Made by a program: the position numbers and the translations under genes. 64,000 nt of DNA from Desulfosediminicola flagellatus (GTDB lineage Bacteria > Desulfobacterota > Desulfobulbia > Desulfobulbales > Desulfocapsaceae): NCBI RefSeq assembly GCF_005116655.2, contig NZ_CP050698.1:5908501-5972500 (forward strand). Reading direction: 5' to 3'. Under the pieces are notes generated by a model, which was given only the letters and a program-made list of their open reading frames with translations, ran no database searches and was not told where the DNA came from. Positions 47,673-57,476 of this stretch are shown here, in pieces. Position 1 is the stretch's first letter, and each line of letters starts with the position of its first letter.

Positions 47673-49295
47673 GTGAATAACGAGATTGAAAAACTGCAAA
47701 CAAAAATAGCTGATCTCCAGAAGAATAACAGTGCACTGAAAAATCGCATAGTATCGCTGGAAGGTGCATTGGATAAAGCTGAAAGGGCCAGCCTGGTTAA
47801 AAGTGAGTATTTGGAAAATCTGAGTCACGAGATCAGAACATCCATGAACGGCATAGTCGGTATGACAGGTCTTGTCATGGAAACTGAACTCAGCCGGGAA
47901 CAGGAACAATATCTGGAGATGGTTAATACATCTGTGGACCGTTTGCTGGAGGTAGTCAATGAGGTTCTTGATTATGCAAAGATCGAGGCCGGGTTGCTAG
48001 ATCTTGATCAGCAGGATTTCAATCTCAAAGAGAGCCTGGATCACGATCTGTATCTTCTCAAGTTGAGTGCAGAACAAAAGGGACTCTCTCTCACCTGTAA
48101 GATTGAGCCGGATGTACCGGAATACATCTATGGTGACCCTAAACGACTGGTACAGGTATTGACCAATCTGGTGGCAAATGGCATACGTCACACCGATTCA
48201 GGTGGTGTTGCTATCTCAGTAACAAATCATGGATATGATGATAATAATCGTTTGTCTTTACTCTTCTCAGTCGATGATACAGGAGAAGGCATAGATATTG
48301 AGAAGCAGCAGCGTATTTTCCAGACATTTTGCCGTACCGACTTATCCGGCGGAATAACTGCAGGTGGAGTAGGGGTAGGGCTTACAATCTGTTCTCAACT
48401 GGTGAAAATGATGGGAGGAGAGTTGGGACTGGCTTCAAGCAAAAAGGGATCAACATTCTGGTTCTCTCTTCCATTTAAAGAAGTGGCCGATTTTGATTTC
48501 AAGATTGAAGTAGACGAGCTTACCAAAACACGACAGGCTGAAACTGCGTATTATGCACTGCAGGGGGCAAAAATACTTCTGGCAGAGGATGAACCTATTA
48601 ACAGTGTTTTGACCGAGACTATGCTTACTAACGCCGGCGTAGAAGTTGTATGCGTTGAAAATGGCCAGGAGGCACTGGATAAAACCAAAGAAGAAGATTT
48701 TAACCTTATTCTGATGGATGTTCAGATGCCGGTCATGGATGGTTTGGAAGCGACCAGAAAACTTCGTTCAAGAGAGAAGAAGAGTGGCAGGAAATCGACA
48801 CCGGTTATAGCTCTTACAGCTCTCGCTATGCAGGGTGACAGGGAAAAGTGCCTGCAGGCCGGAATGGATGATTATCTTACAAAGCCCATTGAAAAGTCAC
48901 AACTGCTTGGGATATTGTCCAGGTATATGACCAGTTCCGCCCTCGTTGTGGACAGTGATATGGAAAGTCAGCAGGTGATGGTTCGTTCACTGGTGGAAAA
49001 TGGCTGGAACGTGACAATAGCAGAGACTGGAAGATCTGCCATGTATGAGGCTTCACTTAACCGATTTGATCTTATTCTGCTTGATACCAAAATGCCTCAA
49101 ATGGATGGAGTCGAGGCGGCCAGGGTTATTCGTAAGCTTGAGGAATACTCTGGAAGACATGCATATATTGTCGGGATTGGTGTTGGAAACGGCGGTGAAG
49201 AAGAAAAATGCATAGAGAGTGGTATCGACGGCTATATAGAGCGACCTGTAACCAGGGATAAAATTAGTGAGAAGTTGCAACATGTACAGAGATAG
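47673..49295 (+). CDS. Hybrid sensor histidine kinase with two receiver domains
   Basis: 540 residues from GTG 47673, with no membrane segment and a short N-terminal coiled coil (residues 1-45). Phospho-acceptor His52 lies in LSHEIRTSMNG (Ser replaces the usual Pro). HATPase motifs: NLVANGIRHT, DDTGEGI and GVGVGLTI. The first receiver (about residues 295-420) keeps all key residues: EDE, MDVQMP, LTA and KPI. The second (about 425-540) keeps the aspartates, but its conserved Lys is replaced by Arg (ERPVT). It is probably a cytosolic kinase of a phosphorelay with the Hpt and CheY-like proteins. Confidence 0.92.
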   Translation: MNNEIEKLQTKIADLQKNNSALKNRIVSLEGALDKAERASLVKSEYLENLSHEIRTSMNGIVGMTGLVMETELSREQEQYLEMVNTSVDRLLEVVNEVLDYAKIEAGLLDLDQQDFNLKESLDHDLYLLKLSAEQKGLSLTCKIEPDVPEYIYGDPKRLVQVLTNLVANGIRHTDSGGVAISVTNHGYDDNNRLSLLFSVDDTGEGIDIEKQQRIFQTFCRTDLSGGITAGGVGVGLTICSQLVKMMGGELGLASSKKGSTFWFSLPFKEVADFDFKIEVDELTKTRQAETAYYALQGAKILLAEDEPINSVLTETMLTNAGVEVVCVENGQEALDKTKEEDFNLILMDVQMPVMDGLEATRKLRSREKKSGRKSTPVIALTALAMQGDREKCLQAGMDDYLTKPIEKSQLLGILSRYMTSSALVVDSDMESQQVMVRSLVENGWNVTIAETGRSAMYEASLNRFDLILLDTKMPQMDGVEAARVIRKLEEYSGRHAYIVGIGVGNGGEEEKCIESGIDGYIERPVTRDKISEKLQHVQR

Positions 49296-49496
49296 ATTTC
49301 TTTTTGCCGGGTTATTGTTGTCAATAGACGGTTGAATGAACGAAAAACCGGTAAAATGGCCATTTGAGCTAATTTACTTGTATGGTAGTACTACTCCACG
49401 TATAATGTCCCGCTGGTCAGTAGCAAGGAAATACTCTGGGGTGCCGATACGCTGCAACTTCGCGCAAGCTGCCGTCTGGCATTCTCAGAGGAAATA

Positions 49497-50567
49497 ATGT
49501 TTTTTGGTAACCACTCATCATCTATGATCAGCTATTCGCACGTAAGTCTCGACACTTTCGGATATGAACTCCCTCCCCGAATTCTCACTTCAGAGGAAAT
49601 AGAAAACAGGTTAGCTCCGGTTTATGAGCGTCTAAAACTGCCGCAAGGCCGTCTTGAGCTAATGAGCGGAATCCGTGAGCGGAGGCTCTGGCTGGATGGA
49701 ACCCGGCCAAGTGAAGCCGCTGCAAAAGCGGGCAGGCGTGTGCTTCAGGCAGGTGATATTGATCCCGCCGAGGTTGAATGTCTGATATTCACCTCTGTAT
49801 CGCGTGATATGATGGAGCCTGCAACAGCCTCTTTTGTTCACAACGCTCTCGGTCTGCCTGAATCCTGTCTGATCTTTGATATCTCCAATGCATGTCTCGG
49901 ATTTCTGGATGGTATGATAACCCTGGCTAATATGATAGAATTAGGGCAGGTGAAAAATGGACTTGTGGTCTCGGGGGAAACAGCTGAGGAGCTACTTGAT
50001 TCAACCATTCGTACTCTGGTGGCTGATCAAAACCTGAGTAGGAAGACCATAAAACCGGCTTTTGCTTCTCTTACAATAGGGTCCGGGTCCATGGGCCTGT
50101 TTATGAGAAGAGCTGTTGAAAACGAGACAAAACCACGTCTTGTTCATGGTGCCTGGCGGGCCAGTACGCGATATTCAAATCTTTGTCATGGTAATCAGGC
50201 AAGCGGTAACTCGACGCTGATGGCGACCGATTCCGAAGAGCTTCTCCACAGGGGAGTTGAAACTGCCAATCACACCTGGCGAGAATTTTCGAGAAAGCCT
50301 GGCTGGGGTGCTGAAGATATTGATGGATTTTACTGTCATCAGGTTGGAACGGCGCACGCACGATTGCTTTTTGACACTCTTGGTCTTGATATTTCTAAAA
50401 ACTTTGAGACACTTGCCACACTCGGCAATGTGGGCTCGGTCTCAGCACCGATTACCTTAGCTCAGGCAATGGAACAGGGAAGATTTGGTCCGGGACAAAA
50501 AGGAGCGTTGCTAGGTATAGGCAGCGGCATTAACTGCCTTATGCTGGGCATCGAATGGGACAAATGA
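49497..50567 (+). CDS. FabH-like 3-oxoacyl-ACP synthase III family protein
   Basis: 356 residues. Thiolase-fold ketosynthase with catalytic Cys in SNACLGFLDGM (about residue 138), the His of the triad in CHQVG and the Asn in LGNVGS. The GSGINCLML C-terminal loop is also present. The SGIRERRLW motif is common to FabH and OleA-like enzymes. The family condenses acyl chains; classical FabH initiates fatty-acid synthesis, but no fab or ole genes are beside it, so the specific reaction is open. GAGG lies 8-12 bases before the ATG; it overlaps the AMMECR1 gene by four bases. Confidence 0.88.
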   Translation: MFFGNHSSSMISYSHVSLDTFGYELPPRILTSEEIENRLAPVYERLKLPQGRLELMSGIRERRLWLDGTRPSEAAAKAGRRVLQAGDIDPAEVECLIFTSVSRDMMEPATASFVHNALGLPESCLIFDISNACLGFLDGMITLANMIELGQVKNGLVVSGETAEELLDSTIRTLVADQNLSRKTIKPAFASLTIGSGSMGLFMRRAVENETKPRLVHGAWRASTRYSNLCHGNQASGNSTLMATDSEELLHRGVETANHTWREFSRKPGWGAEDIDGFYCHQVGTAHARLLFDTLGLDISKNFETLATLGNVGSVSAPITLAQAMEQGRFGPGQKGALLGIGSGINCLMLGIEWDK

Positions 50568-51139
50568 TAACAGGTGAAATAGACAGAAAGCAGGCAAAAA
50601 AACTGCTTGAGCTCGCAAGACAGACAATCTATGCAAAATTGCATGATCAGGCATTAGCGATAGAACAGCCTGAAGATGATTGCTTTAACGAGAATGCTGC
50701 AACGTTTGTAACTTTAAAGATTGCTGGCCAACTGCGTGGATGTATAGGATCGCTAAGCCCCACAGTTTCACTCTGGGAGAGTGTTAAAACGAATGCGCTC
50801 AGTTCTGCTTTTCATGATTCCAGATTCAGTCCACTCACAGCTGATGAGCTTAAAGATGTTCATATAGATATTTCAATTTTGACTTCTCCTGTCGATCTTG
50901 TCTATGTTGACGCAGAAGACCTCATTACCCTTTTGCGACAGGGCGTTGATGGTGTTATTTTGCAATATGGCAGTAGAGGAGCCACCTTTCTGCCTCAGGT
51001 CTGGAAGCAGTTGCCGACGGCCGAACTCTTTTTGGGACATCTGTGTCTTAAGGCAGGTCTTTCAGAAAATTGCTGGCGGGAAGACCACCCAACAATTCAG
51101 ACGTATACTGTTCAAAGTTTTGCAGAGGAAGAGGTATGA
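50564..51139 (+). CDS. amrA: AMMECR1 domain protein (AmmeMemoRadiSam system protein A)
   Basis: 191 residues from ATG 50564 in an ATGA overlap with the ketosynthase stop; an in-frame ATG at 50555 is less likely. AMMECR1 signature LRGCIGSL near residue 53. The FHDSRFSPLT, VDGVILQYGSRGATFLPQVWKQ and CLKAGLSENCW motifs also match. Members are often encoded with MEMO and radical SAM proteins; here those partners are absent and the neighbours are a ketosynthase and a YkgJ-type protein. Biochemical function is not well established. Confidence 0.9.
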   Translation: MITGEIDRKQAKKLLELARQTIYAKLHDQALAIEQPEDDCFNENAATFVTLKIAGQLRGCIGSLSPTVSLWESVKTNALSSAFHDSRFSPLTADELKDVHIDISILTSPVDLVYVDAEDLITLLRQGVDGVILQYGSRGATFLPQVWKQLPTAELFLGHLCLKAGLSENCWREDHPTIQTYTVQSFAEEEV

Positions 51140-51762
51140 AGGAACTGGTATTACCGGAACATCTGGCTGAAAAAATGGAACAGCTTTACCAGCAGATGGA
51201 AAAGGATTACAGCAATGTAGCGAGAGCCCTTGAATTCAGTTGTGAGGGATGCCCGGATAACTGCTGTGACTCCTATTTTCAACATCACACGTACGCTGAG
51301 TGGGCATATCTATGGCACGGTTTACGTCAGATGCCACAGGAAAAGCAGGACCAGATTCGAGGTTGGGCTGAAACGTATATAGCGGAGTGCCGCAAGGCCG
51401 AAGATAAGGGTGAACGCCCACAGGTAATGTGCCCACTCAATGAAGAAGGGCTCTGTATTCTTTATGCCCATCGTCTGCTGGTCTGCAGAACGCACGGTGT
51501 GCCTGCACGAATGCGTCGCCCGGATGGTAAGGTTATGCCGTTTCCCGGATGTTTTCGCTGTCAGGATATTGTTGAAGAACGTGAAAAAACCGGCCTTAAA
51601 ACTCCCCACGTTGAACGAACGCCCTTACTGATGGAACTGGTCAAGGTGGAGGATGAGTTTCTTGAGCATAAACGCCACATGTATCCTCGACTGAAGCTGA
51701 CTATTGCTGAGATGATAGTCAATGGTCCGCCGTCAATCCCGACCCCGCACTGCGAACGATAG
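51136..51762 (+). CDS. YkgJ-type zinc/iron-chelating Cys-cluster protein
   Basis: 208 residues from ATG 51136, again an ATGA overlap (with the AMMECR1 stop) and AGGAAGAGG just upstream. The cysteine pattern fits the CxBA/YkgJ family: CEGCPDNCCDS near residue 36, CPLNEEGLC near residue 97 and LVCRTHGVPAR. A later CFRC adds two further Cys. Such proteins bind Fe or Zn; a maturation role has been suggested in some contexts but is unproven. The three genes from 49497 are translationally coupled. Confidence 0.85.
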   Translation: MKELVLPEHLAEKMEQLYQQMEKDYSNVARALEFSCEGCPDNCCDSYFQHHTYAEWAYLWHGLRQMPQEKQDQIRGWAETYIAECRKAEDKGERPQVMCPLNEEGLCILYAHRLLVCRTHGVPARMRRPDGKVMPFPGCFRCQDIVEEREKTGLKTPHVERTPLLMELVKVEDEFLEHKRHMYPRLKLTIAEMIVNGPPSIPTPHCER

Positions 51763-51818
51763 CAATTCTCGATCTATTTAGCGTTGTATATTTTTGCCCT
51801 CTGAGGCTTTGAGAAATA

Positions 51819-52028
51819 ATGACAAAAGAAGAAAAGTTTCCTGGCGACCTCTGGGATAAAGTAGGGTCTTTGGAAGATATTGAAACCATGCAGGTCCTGA
51901 CTAGGCTTTTTGATGTGTATGAGCTACAACTACAGAATAATCCTCAGGATGGCGCAGCTCAGCAGTTCTTTAAGTACCTTGAGCAGGCCATTGCCCAGGC
52001 CTCGGAATGTAACCTGAATCGTCGATAG
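51819..52028 (+). CDS. 69-residue protein of unknown function
   Basis: Small, acidic, helical (VGSLEDIETMQVLTRLFDVYELQLQ, then QQFFKYLEQAIAQASECN). One Cys and no membrane segment. It starts with ATG 51819 and a weak upstream GAGGC. It follows the YkgJ-type gene in the same direction and may be co-transcribed. No family is recognised, so it could be a small partner or a chance ORF; its amphipathic helices and codon pattern favour a gene. Confidence 0.6.
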   Translation: MTKEEKFPGDLWDKVGSLEDIETMQVLTRLFDVYELQLQNNPQDGAAQQFFKYLEQAIAQASECNLNRR

Positions 52029-52041
52029 CCCGCATTTCAGG

Positions 52042-55000
52042 TTATATGTCAGTCGCCGCCGTGATCTTTTCGACTTCCAAGTCATTTTTCAGAGGATTTT
52101 CTGTAATTGTCGGCAGGGAAATGATGAATGTCGTGCCTGAACCTGGGGTTGAAATAAAGTCCAGATTGCCCTTGTGATGCTTAATAATACCGTATGAGAT
52201 AAAGAGCCCAAGCCCGGTGCCATCTTCTTCTGTTTTGGTTGAAAAGAATGGCTCAAACATGCGGTCCTGGTTGTCATAGGCAATGCCTGTTCCTGTATCA
52301 GAAACCTCAATAACCATTCCAGCACCGCTTTTTCTCGTTTTAACCGTCAAGAGGCCGCCACCGTCTATCATTGCGTCCACAGAGTTCATTGTGAGATTGA
52401 AGAGGACCTGCGTTATCTGGTCGACAATGGCATCGACCTGAGGGAGTGAGTGGTCGTAATCTTTTTTCAAACGAATCCTGTTGGCAGAGAAGTGCTTTTT
52501 CTGAAAAAGCAAAACGTTGTCAATAAGATTGTGGATATCTATTCGGGTGAGTCTTCCGGTAGACGGTTTGTTGAGTCGTTGGAGGTTCTGGATCAGTTTT
52601 TTCATTCGTTCGCATTCCTCCAGACCCAGCTCCAGAAGCTGTTTGTCACTGCCGGACATTCCGTCCCGTTTATGGAAGTCGTCAATGAGATATTTTAATC
52701 CCATAAGCGGATTTCCAAATTCATGGGCGATGGATGCCGATAATCTGCCGAGAGCACTAAGCTTTTCAGCATGAAGTAGCTGGAGTTGAGTGTTTCTTCT
52801 TTTCTCTACTTCAGTATTCATTCGTGTGACAGTACGCTCCAATTCTTCGAAGAGTCGTGAATTTTTCAGTGAAATTGCAGCTTGTGTGCCAAGGAGGTGC
52901 AAGAGCTCCTGTCTGTCCGGCGGGAAGGCACCGGTGGCAAGGTTGTTCTCAAGGTAGAGGATACAAAAAATCTCACCCTGATGAATAATAGGCATACAGA
53001 GCAACGATCGTGGCTTTTTCTGTAAAATATACGAGTCGTTGGTGAAGAGCCCTTCCTTGCAGGCGTCGTTAAGTACAACGTCTACAGCTGCGTGGGTGAC
53101 GTAATTTACTATTGCGACTGAGGCGATATCCTGAGAGCTTATCGGGGTATCTGTAAGCGTGACGATTGAACTGCGATAGATAGACCCTCGCACCTTTATT
53201 TTCCAGTCATGCTTATCACGAAAGATGAGAAATCCGCGCTGGGCACCTGCACTTTCAAGCATTATCCGCATCATCTTTTTTAACAGTTCATCAAGTACCA
53301 TTTCACTGTTGAGAATGCGGGAAGCCTTGATAACCGTCATCATATCAAGCCGGGAACCGCCCTCACCGGGAAGTAGGGTGTTTGACATGGGGATGGTTCC
53401 ACTGGAAGCCAGGCTCTTTTGGGTATGTGCTGAAGGAATAACCCACTCCTGTGCATCAAGATGATTAACTTTTGATACAGCACCCCATCGCTGATAGCAG
53501 TAGCGGGCCTCCCTCATGTAAGGACGTGCTATGTGTGCTTTTCCTTTACTATTATAGAACCTCGCCGCACATTCATAGGCCAGAGCTTCTTCTTGAAGAT
53601 ATTCGTGTTCCTTGGCGAGATGAATGGCCTTGTCATACCATTCCATGGCTTTTTCAGAATTGCCGCGAATGCGTTCACGCTCAGCTTCGACAAGGCTGAA
53701 TTTGTGCTCATAATTTTGCGGTGCATAACGGGCCCATATCTTCAACAAGTTCTGGTTTTTACGGATTATGAAACTGGAAGCAATTTTTTCTGAAGCGTTG
53801 AAGTTTCCATATTCTGCCAGTCGAGCCAGTGAGTCGTAAAAGTGAAAGACAGGCAGAAAAACAGAAGAGGTGAGGCTCGGGAGATATCCTTTTGCCTTAT
53901 CAGAATAGTCCAGAGCCTGGCGGTAGTTGTTAAACAGCACAGCATGACTAAGCTTGATTATCATTGCAAGACAGTATGATGATTTGTCACCTGATTGCAG
54001 ATAGCCGGAGAGCTGAATATCTTCATCGAAATATTGGCCTTTCAGGATCGCTGGTTCGCGGGTTTCTTCCGTAAGGTTATTCACTGCCTGGCGAATAACC
54101 TTTATCCTGTTGAGCTGAAGTTGTTGATTGAGCCTGTCTATTAAAGTGAAATGCTGTTCTATTTCTGATCGGGTGGTGCTGAGATTACTGCCTTGAAAAT
54201 AGTGGCGAAATGAAAGAGAGCAGGCAGCATTGGCTGATGTATCAAGATCTCCGTTTTTAAGCCCTTCCTGAATAGCAATCTTAAGCGGTTGAAGTGTAGT
54301 TCGGATGTGCGACTGCCAGTGGGCTATGAAACTGTTATAAATATATGTGGGCAGCCCTCCCGTCTTTTCGTCAGCCATATCTTTTCTGAGCTGCAGGGCT
54401 GTACTGGCAAAGAGGTTAGCGCGCGGAATATTTCTGGCAGAGGAGGCACAGAGCAGTAATCCATGAGTCAGGTAGCCTGTAACTGAAGATTCAACGCTGT
54501 TTCCATAACGTAGAGTCAGCCGAAGAGCATGTTCACTCAGTAATGGTAGAAGGTGAGGATTTGCCGTGTAGGCAGCAGTGCCCATATCGTGCAGAAAGCC
54601 TATGGTAAGAAGAGCTTTCCTGTCAGTCATCTGAGGAAGATTACGTAGCTGGGATTGACTAACCCCGAACAGTCGAGTCCGGCTTCTCATCAGTGATAAT
54701 AGCATCTGGAGTCGGGATGGCTGTTCTGGAATTTGTACACCCAGACGAAAAAGCATTTCGCGACAGCAGTCAACAGCCTGGGCAGGCAAGCTCTGAGCTT
54801 TCAAAGAACGTACACGAGTTCGATAGACTCTTGCAATATCCTCCACGTCGGTTGAGTACTTTGTAACCGCTCGGAAGTACAATTCAACGTCATCATAGTC
54901 TGAGCACAAAAATGCTGTTTCACATCCCTCAATATGTAGGGTGACAGCAAGACTATTGTCAGTGTGCCAGGAGTCATCAGACAAACAGGATAGCCCCCGC

Positions 55001-57294
55001 AGTATGTAGCTATGTGCGGAGGTGTAATCAGACGATCGCTTTGCCTTTTTTGCCGCATCCAGGTTGACTTTGGCGAGTTGGATTTTTTCCGATTCGTCGG
55101 TTATCTGGTCGATACCGCAGTTGAGGTGGCTTGCTATTTCAAAGAGTTGTCTGTCGTAGTGTGTTGTAGCAACAGTGTTAAGCAATATTCTTCCGGCCTT
55201 GTATCGAACAATCCTGCAATTGTCGCTACTTATCTGCTGATGAATGGCCTGCCATATCTGGTCGTGTGCGAAGTGAAAATAGGATTCATCAGCTATGGAT
55301 GGCATAGGCTTTTTAAGAATAAAGCCCTGACACAAGGCATCATGCAATTCTTTGAGGCACTCTTCTGCAGAGTAGCCGAGAAGTTTTGTGAGCAGCTGAA
55401 TTGAGAATGTATGACCAATACAGGAGGCTATCTTTAAAAGATTGCGAGTGGATTCGGTAAGGTCTTCTATTCGCTTAACCAGTAAATCAGCAATGTTTTT
55501 TGTCAGGTGGCTATTAGAAACCTTTTCTTCATCCCATTCCCATCGGTTGTGCCGAGACGAATACCTGAGGTGGGACTCTCTGTTTATAGAGTAGAGAAAT
55601 TGTTTAAGATAAAAAGGGTTTCCTCCTGTTTTTTTGTGACAGATTGTTGCAAGGCTTGCGATATCTTGAGTCTCAAGATTGAGTGTTTGTTCGAGGAGGA
55701 GACTGGTATTCTGAAGATTGAGTTCACCAACAGGGAGACGTTTAGTCTGATGGAGGTGGCTGTTTTCGCGTGCATAGATAAATCGGCTAAGCTGGTTCTT
55801 GCCATCGTCCAGTTCATCACGATAAGTTGCGATAAACATGAATCCGCCGAGATCAGCGGAGCCGAGCAAAGTATCGAGCAACTTGAGACTGTCGGGATCA
55901 GCCCAGTGGAGGTCGTCGAAAAAAAGGATTAATGGAGGACCTGCATGACAGGCAGCTTGAAAGAAGCTCTGAAAAACCCTGGTAAATCGGAGTTCAGTCT
56001 CTACGGGGTTGAGTTCAGAGATTGATTCCTGTTTGCCAAGTATAAGATCTAGCTCCGGGATAAGTTCGGTAAGAACCTTACCTTCTCCATTAAGAGCTTT
56101 TAAAAAATTTCTTTTCCACAGATCAATCGATTCCTTGCCCTCTGAGAGAATTTGTCGAACCAGATGCTGAATCGTTACTGAAAAGGCGGCATAGGGGGTT
56201 ATACTTGAAACCGGTTCAAAGCTGCTCTGCAGGAAATAGTTTTTTTCACGCGATAAGCGCTTTTTGAACTTCTGCACCAGAGAGCTTTTACCGACGCCGG
56301 ATGGACCCGAAATCAGGTATATTACAGATTCTCCATCTTTTAGCAGATGCAGGCCAGAACTGAGTACTTCCAGTTGATTGTCTCTGTCATACAGCCTGTT
56401 GGAGATGTTAAGTGTTCGTAAAGTTTCTTCACCTCCCGGCTCAAAATTACCGATAGTTCCATGTTCTCTTAAGCTATGGAGACAGCGTTTCAGGTCGGCA
56501 ATGACTCCGTAACTGTGCTGATATCGATTTGAAGGAGACTTTTCAAGAAGTTTACTGATGATCGCTGAAAGTGGGCCCGGAATATCTGCATTAAGTTTGC
56601 TGGCAGAAGGAGGTGTCTGGGCAAGGTGAGCATGAACGAGTTCAGCCGGTTCTGTCGTTTCAAACGGCAGCGATCCGGTGGCGAGCTGAAAGAGTGTCAC
56701 CCCAAGGGAATAAAAGTCGGTACGGTAATCGACAGCAACCTTAAGGCGTCCTGTCTGCTCCGGCGAAATGTACGGCAGGGTACCGTCAAGCAGAGATGAT
56801 TGTAACTCGTTATTGTCGTCAGCATCACTTGAGGTCGCAATATTGAAATCAATGAGTTTAATTCGCTTTTTATCGTTGCTGACAAGAATGTTGGAAGGGT
56901 TCAGATCTTTGTATATAATTTTTCTGGAGTGAACCTCTTCCAGTGCGCGAGTCAGTTCAATGCCAATCTGCAGTATTTCGATAGTGTCAAAAATAGTGCT
57001 TTGCAGTGCCTCTTCAAGGGTGAGGAATTCGCCTTGCAAGTCTTCAAGCACCATCGCCAAGGTGTTGTGGTGTTTTTCGAGCCCTAGTGTCTTGATGATG
57101 TAATTGGAGTCAAAAGAAGCCAGGAGGAGATACTCATGGCGAAGGCGATTAAGTCGATCGGTGTCAGGACGATCACCTTTGACCAGCTTGATGACAACGG
57201 CTTGCCGGGTTGATTTCTGTAGAGCCCGATATACGACTGTGTTGCTGTTTTCGTATATTTTCTCAGTTGTTGTGTATCCGGCAATTGTCGGCAC
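52042..57294 (-). CDS. Giant Ser/Thr kinase - ATPase - GAF - histidine kinase
   Basis: 1750 residues. Residues 1-275: Ser/Thr kinase domain with catalytic Lys36, YKDLNPSN in place of HRDLKPxN, and Asp-Phe-Asn (149-151) instead of DFG. Residues about 300-560: AAA/STAND-type ATPase with Walker A GPSGVGKSS (330-338) and Walker B LILFFDDLHWAD. Middle: long helical TPR-like solenoid. From about 1360: GAF domain, coiled coil, then a histidine kinase with SASIAHEFGNPL (H box), NLTMNSVDAM, DTGTGI and GTGLGLF motifs. No membrane segment. These multi-kinases occur in bacteria with complex signalling; inputs and targets are not known here. Confidence 0.9.
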   Translation of the reverse strand: MPTIAGYTTTEKIYENSNTVVYRALQKSTRQAVVIKLVKGDRPDTDRLNRLRHEYLLLASFDSNYIIKTLGLEKHHNTLAMVLEDLQGEFLTLEEALQSTIFDTIEILQIGIELTRALEEVHSRKIIYKDLNPSNILVSNDKKRIKLIDFNIATSSDADDNNELQSSLLDGTLPYISPEQTGRLKVAVDYRTDFYSLGVTLFQLATGSLPFETTEPAELVHAHLAQTPPSASKLNADIPGPLSAIISKLLEKSPSNRYQHSYGVIADLKRCLHSLREHGTIGNFEPGGEETLRTLNISNRLYDRDNQLEVLSSGLHLLKDGESVIYLISGPSGVGKSSLVQKFKKRLSREKNYFLQSSFEPVSSITPYAAFSVTIQHLVRQILSEGKESIDLWKRNFLKALNGEGKVLTELIPELDLILGKQESISELNPVETELRFTRVFQSFFQAACHAGPPLILFFDDLHWADPDSLKLLDTLLGSADLGGFMFIATYRDELDDGKNQLSRFIYARENSHLHQTKRLPVGELNLQNTSLLLEQTLNLETQDIASLATICHKKTGGNPFYLKQFLYSINRESHLRYSSRHNRWEWDEEKVSNSHLTKNIADLLVKRIEDLTESTRNLLKIASCIGHTFSIQLLTKLLGYSAEECLKELHDALCQGFILKKPMPSIADESYFHFAHDQIWQAIHQQISSDNCRIVRYKAGRILLNTVATTHYDRQLFEIASHLNCGIDQITDESEKIQLAKVNLDAAKKAKRSSDYTSAHSYILRGLSCLSDDSWHTDNSLAVTLHIEGCETAFLCSDYDDVELYFRAVTKYSTDVEDIARVYRTRVRSLKAQSLPAQAVDCCREMLFRLGVQIPEQPSRLQMLLSLMRSRTRLFGVSQSQLRNLPQMTDRKALLTIGFLHDMGTAAYTANPHLLPLLSEHALRLTLRYGNSVESSVTGYLTHGLLLCASSARNIPRANLFASTALQLRKDMADEKTGGLPTYIYNSFIAHWQSHIRTTLQPLKIAIQEGLKNGDLDTSANAACSLSFRHYFQGSNLSTTRSEIEQHFTLIDRLNQQLQLNRIKVIRQAVNNLTEETREPAILKGQYFDEDIQLSGYLQSGDKSSYCLAMIIKLSHAVLFNNYRQALDYSDKAKGYLPSLTSSVFLPVFHFYDSLARLAEYGNFNASEKIASSFIIRKNQNLLKIWARYAPQNYEHKFSLVEAERERIRGNSEKAMEWYDKAIHLAKEHEYLQEEALAYECAARFYNSKGKAHIARPYMREARYCYQRWGAVSKVNHLDAQEWVIPSAHTQKSLASSGTIPMSNTLLPGEGGSRLDMMTVIKASRILNSEMVLDELLKKMMRIMLESAGAQRGFLIFRDKHDWKIKVRGSIYRSSIVTLTDTPISSQDIASVAIVNYVTHAAVDVVLNDACKEGLFTNDSYILQKKPRSLLCMPIIHQGEIFCILYLENNLATGAFPPDRQELLHLLGTQAAISLKNSRLFEELERTVTRMNTEVEKRRNTQLQLLHAEKLSALGRLSASIAHEFGNPLMGLKYLIDDFHKRDGMSGSDKQLLELGLEECERMKKLIQNLQRLNKPSTGRLTRIDIHNLIDNVLLFQKKHFSANRIRLKKDYDHSLPQVDAIVDQITQVLFNLTMNSVDAMIDGGGLLTVKTRKSGAGMVIEVSDTGTGIAYDNQDRMFEPFFSTKTEEDGTGLGLFISYGIIKHHKGNLDFISTPGSGTTFIISLPTITENPLKNDLEVEKITAATDI

Positions 57295-57476
57295 AGATAT
57301 CTCCTGCTGCTAAAATTAACCTATTTGCGGGAAGCTGAAACTATTGAAGCTGAATATTGTAACAGTCACCAGCAATAAAAGGCAAACCGTAAAAACAGGG
57401 AATATCGTCTTCATCAGTGCTTTTATGTGAAAATCCTGAAGTGAATATACCTCTTATGAGTATGGTTTGAGTAAAT

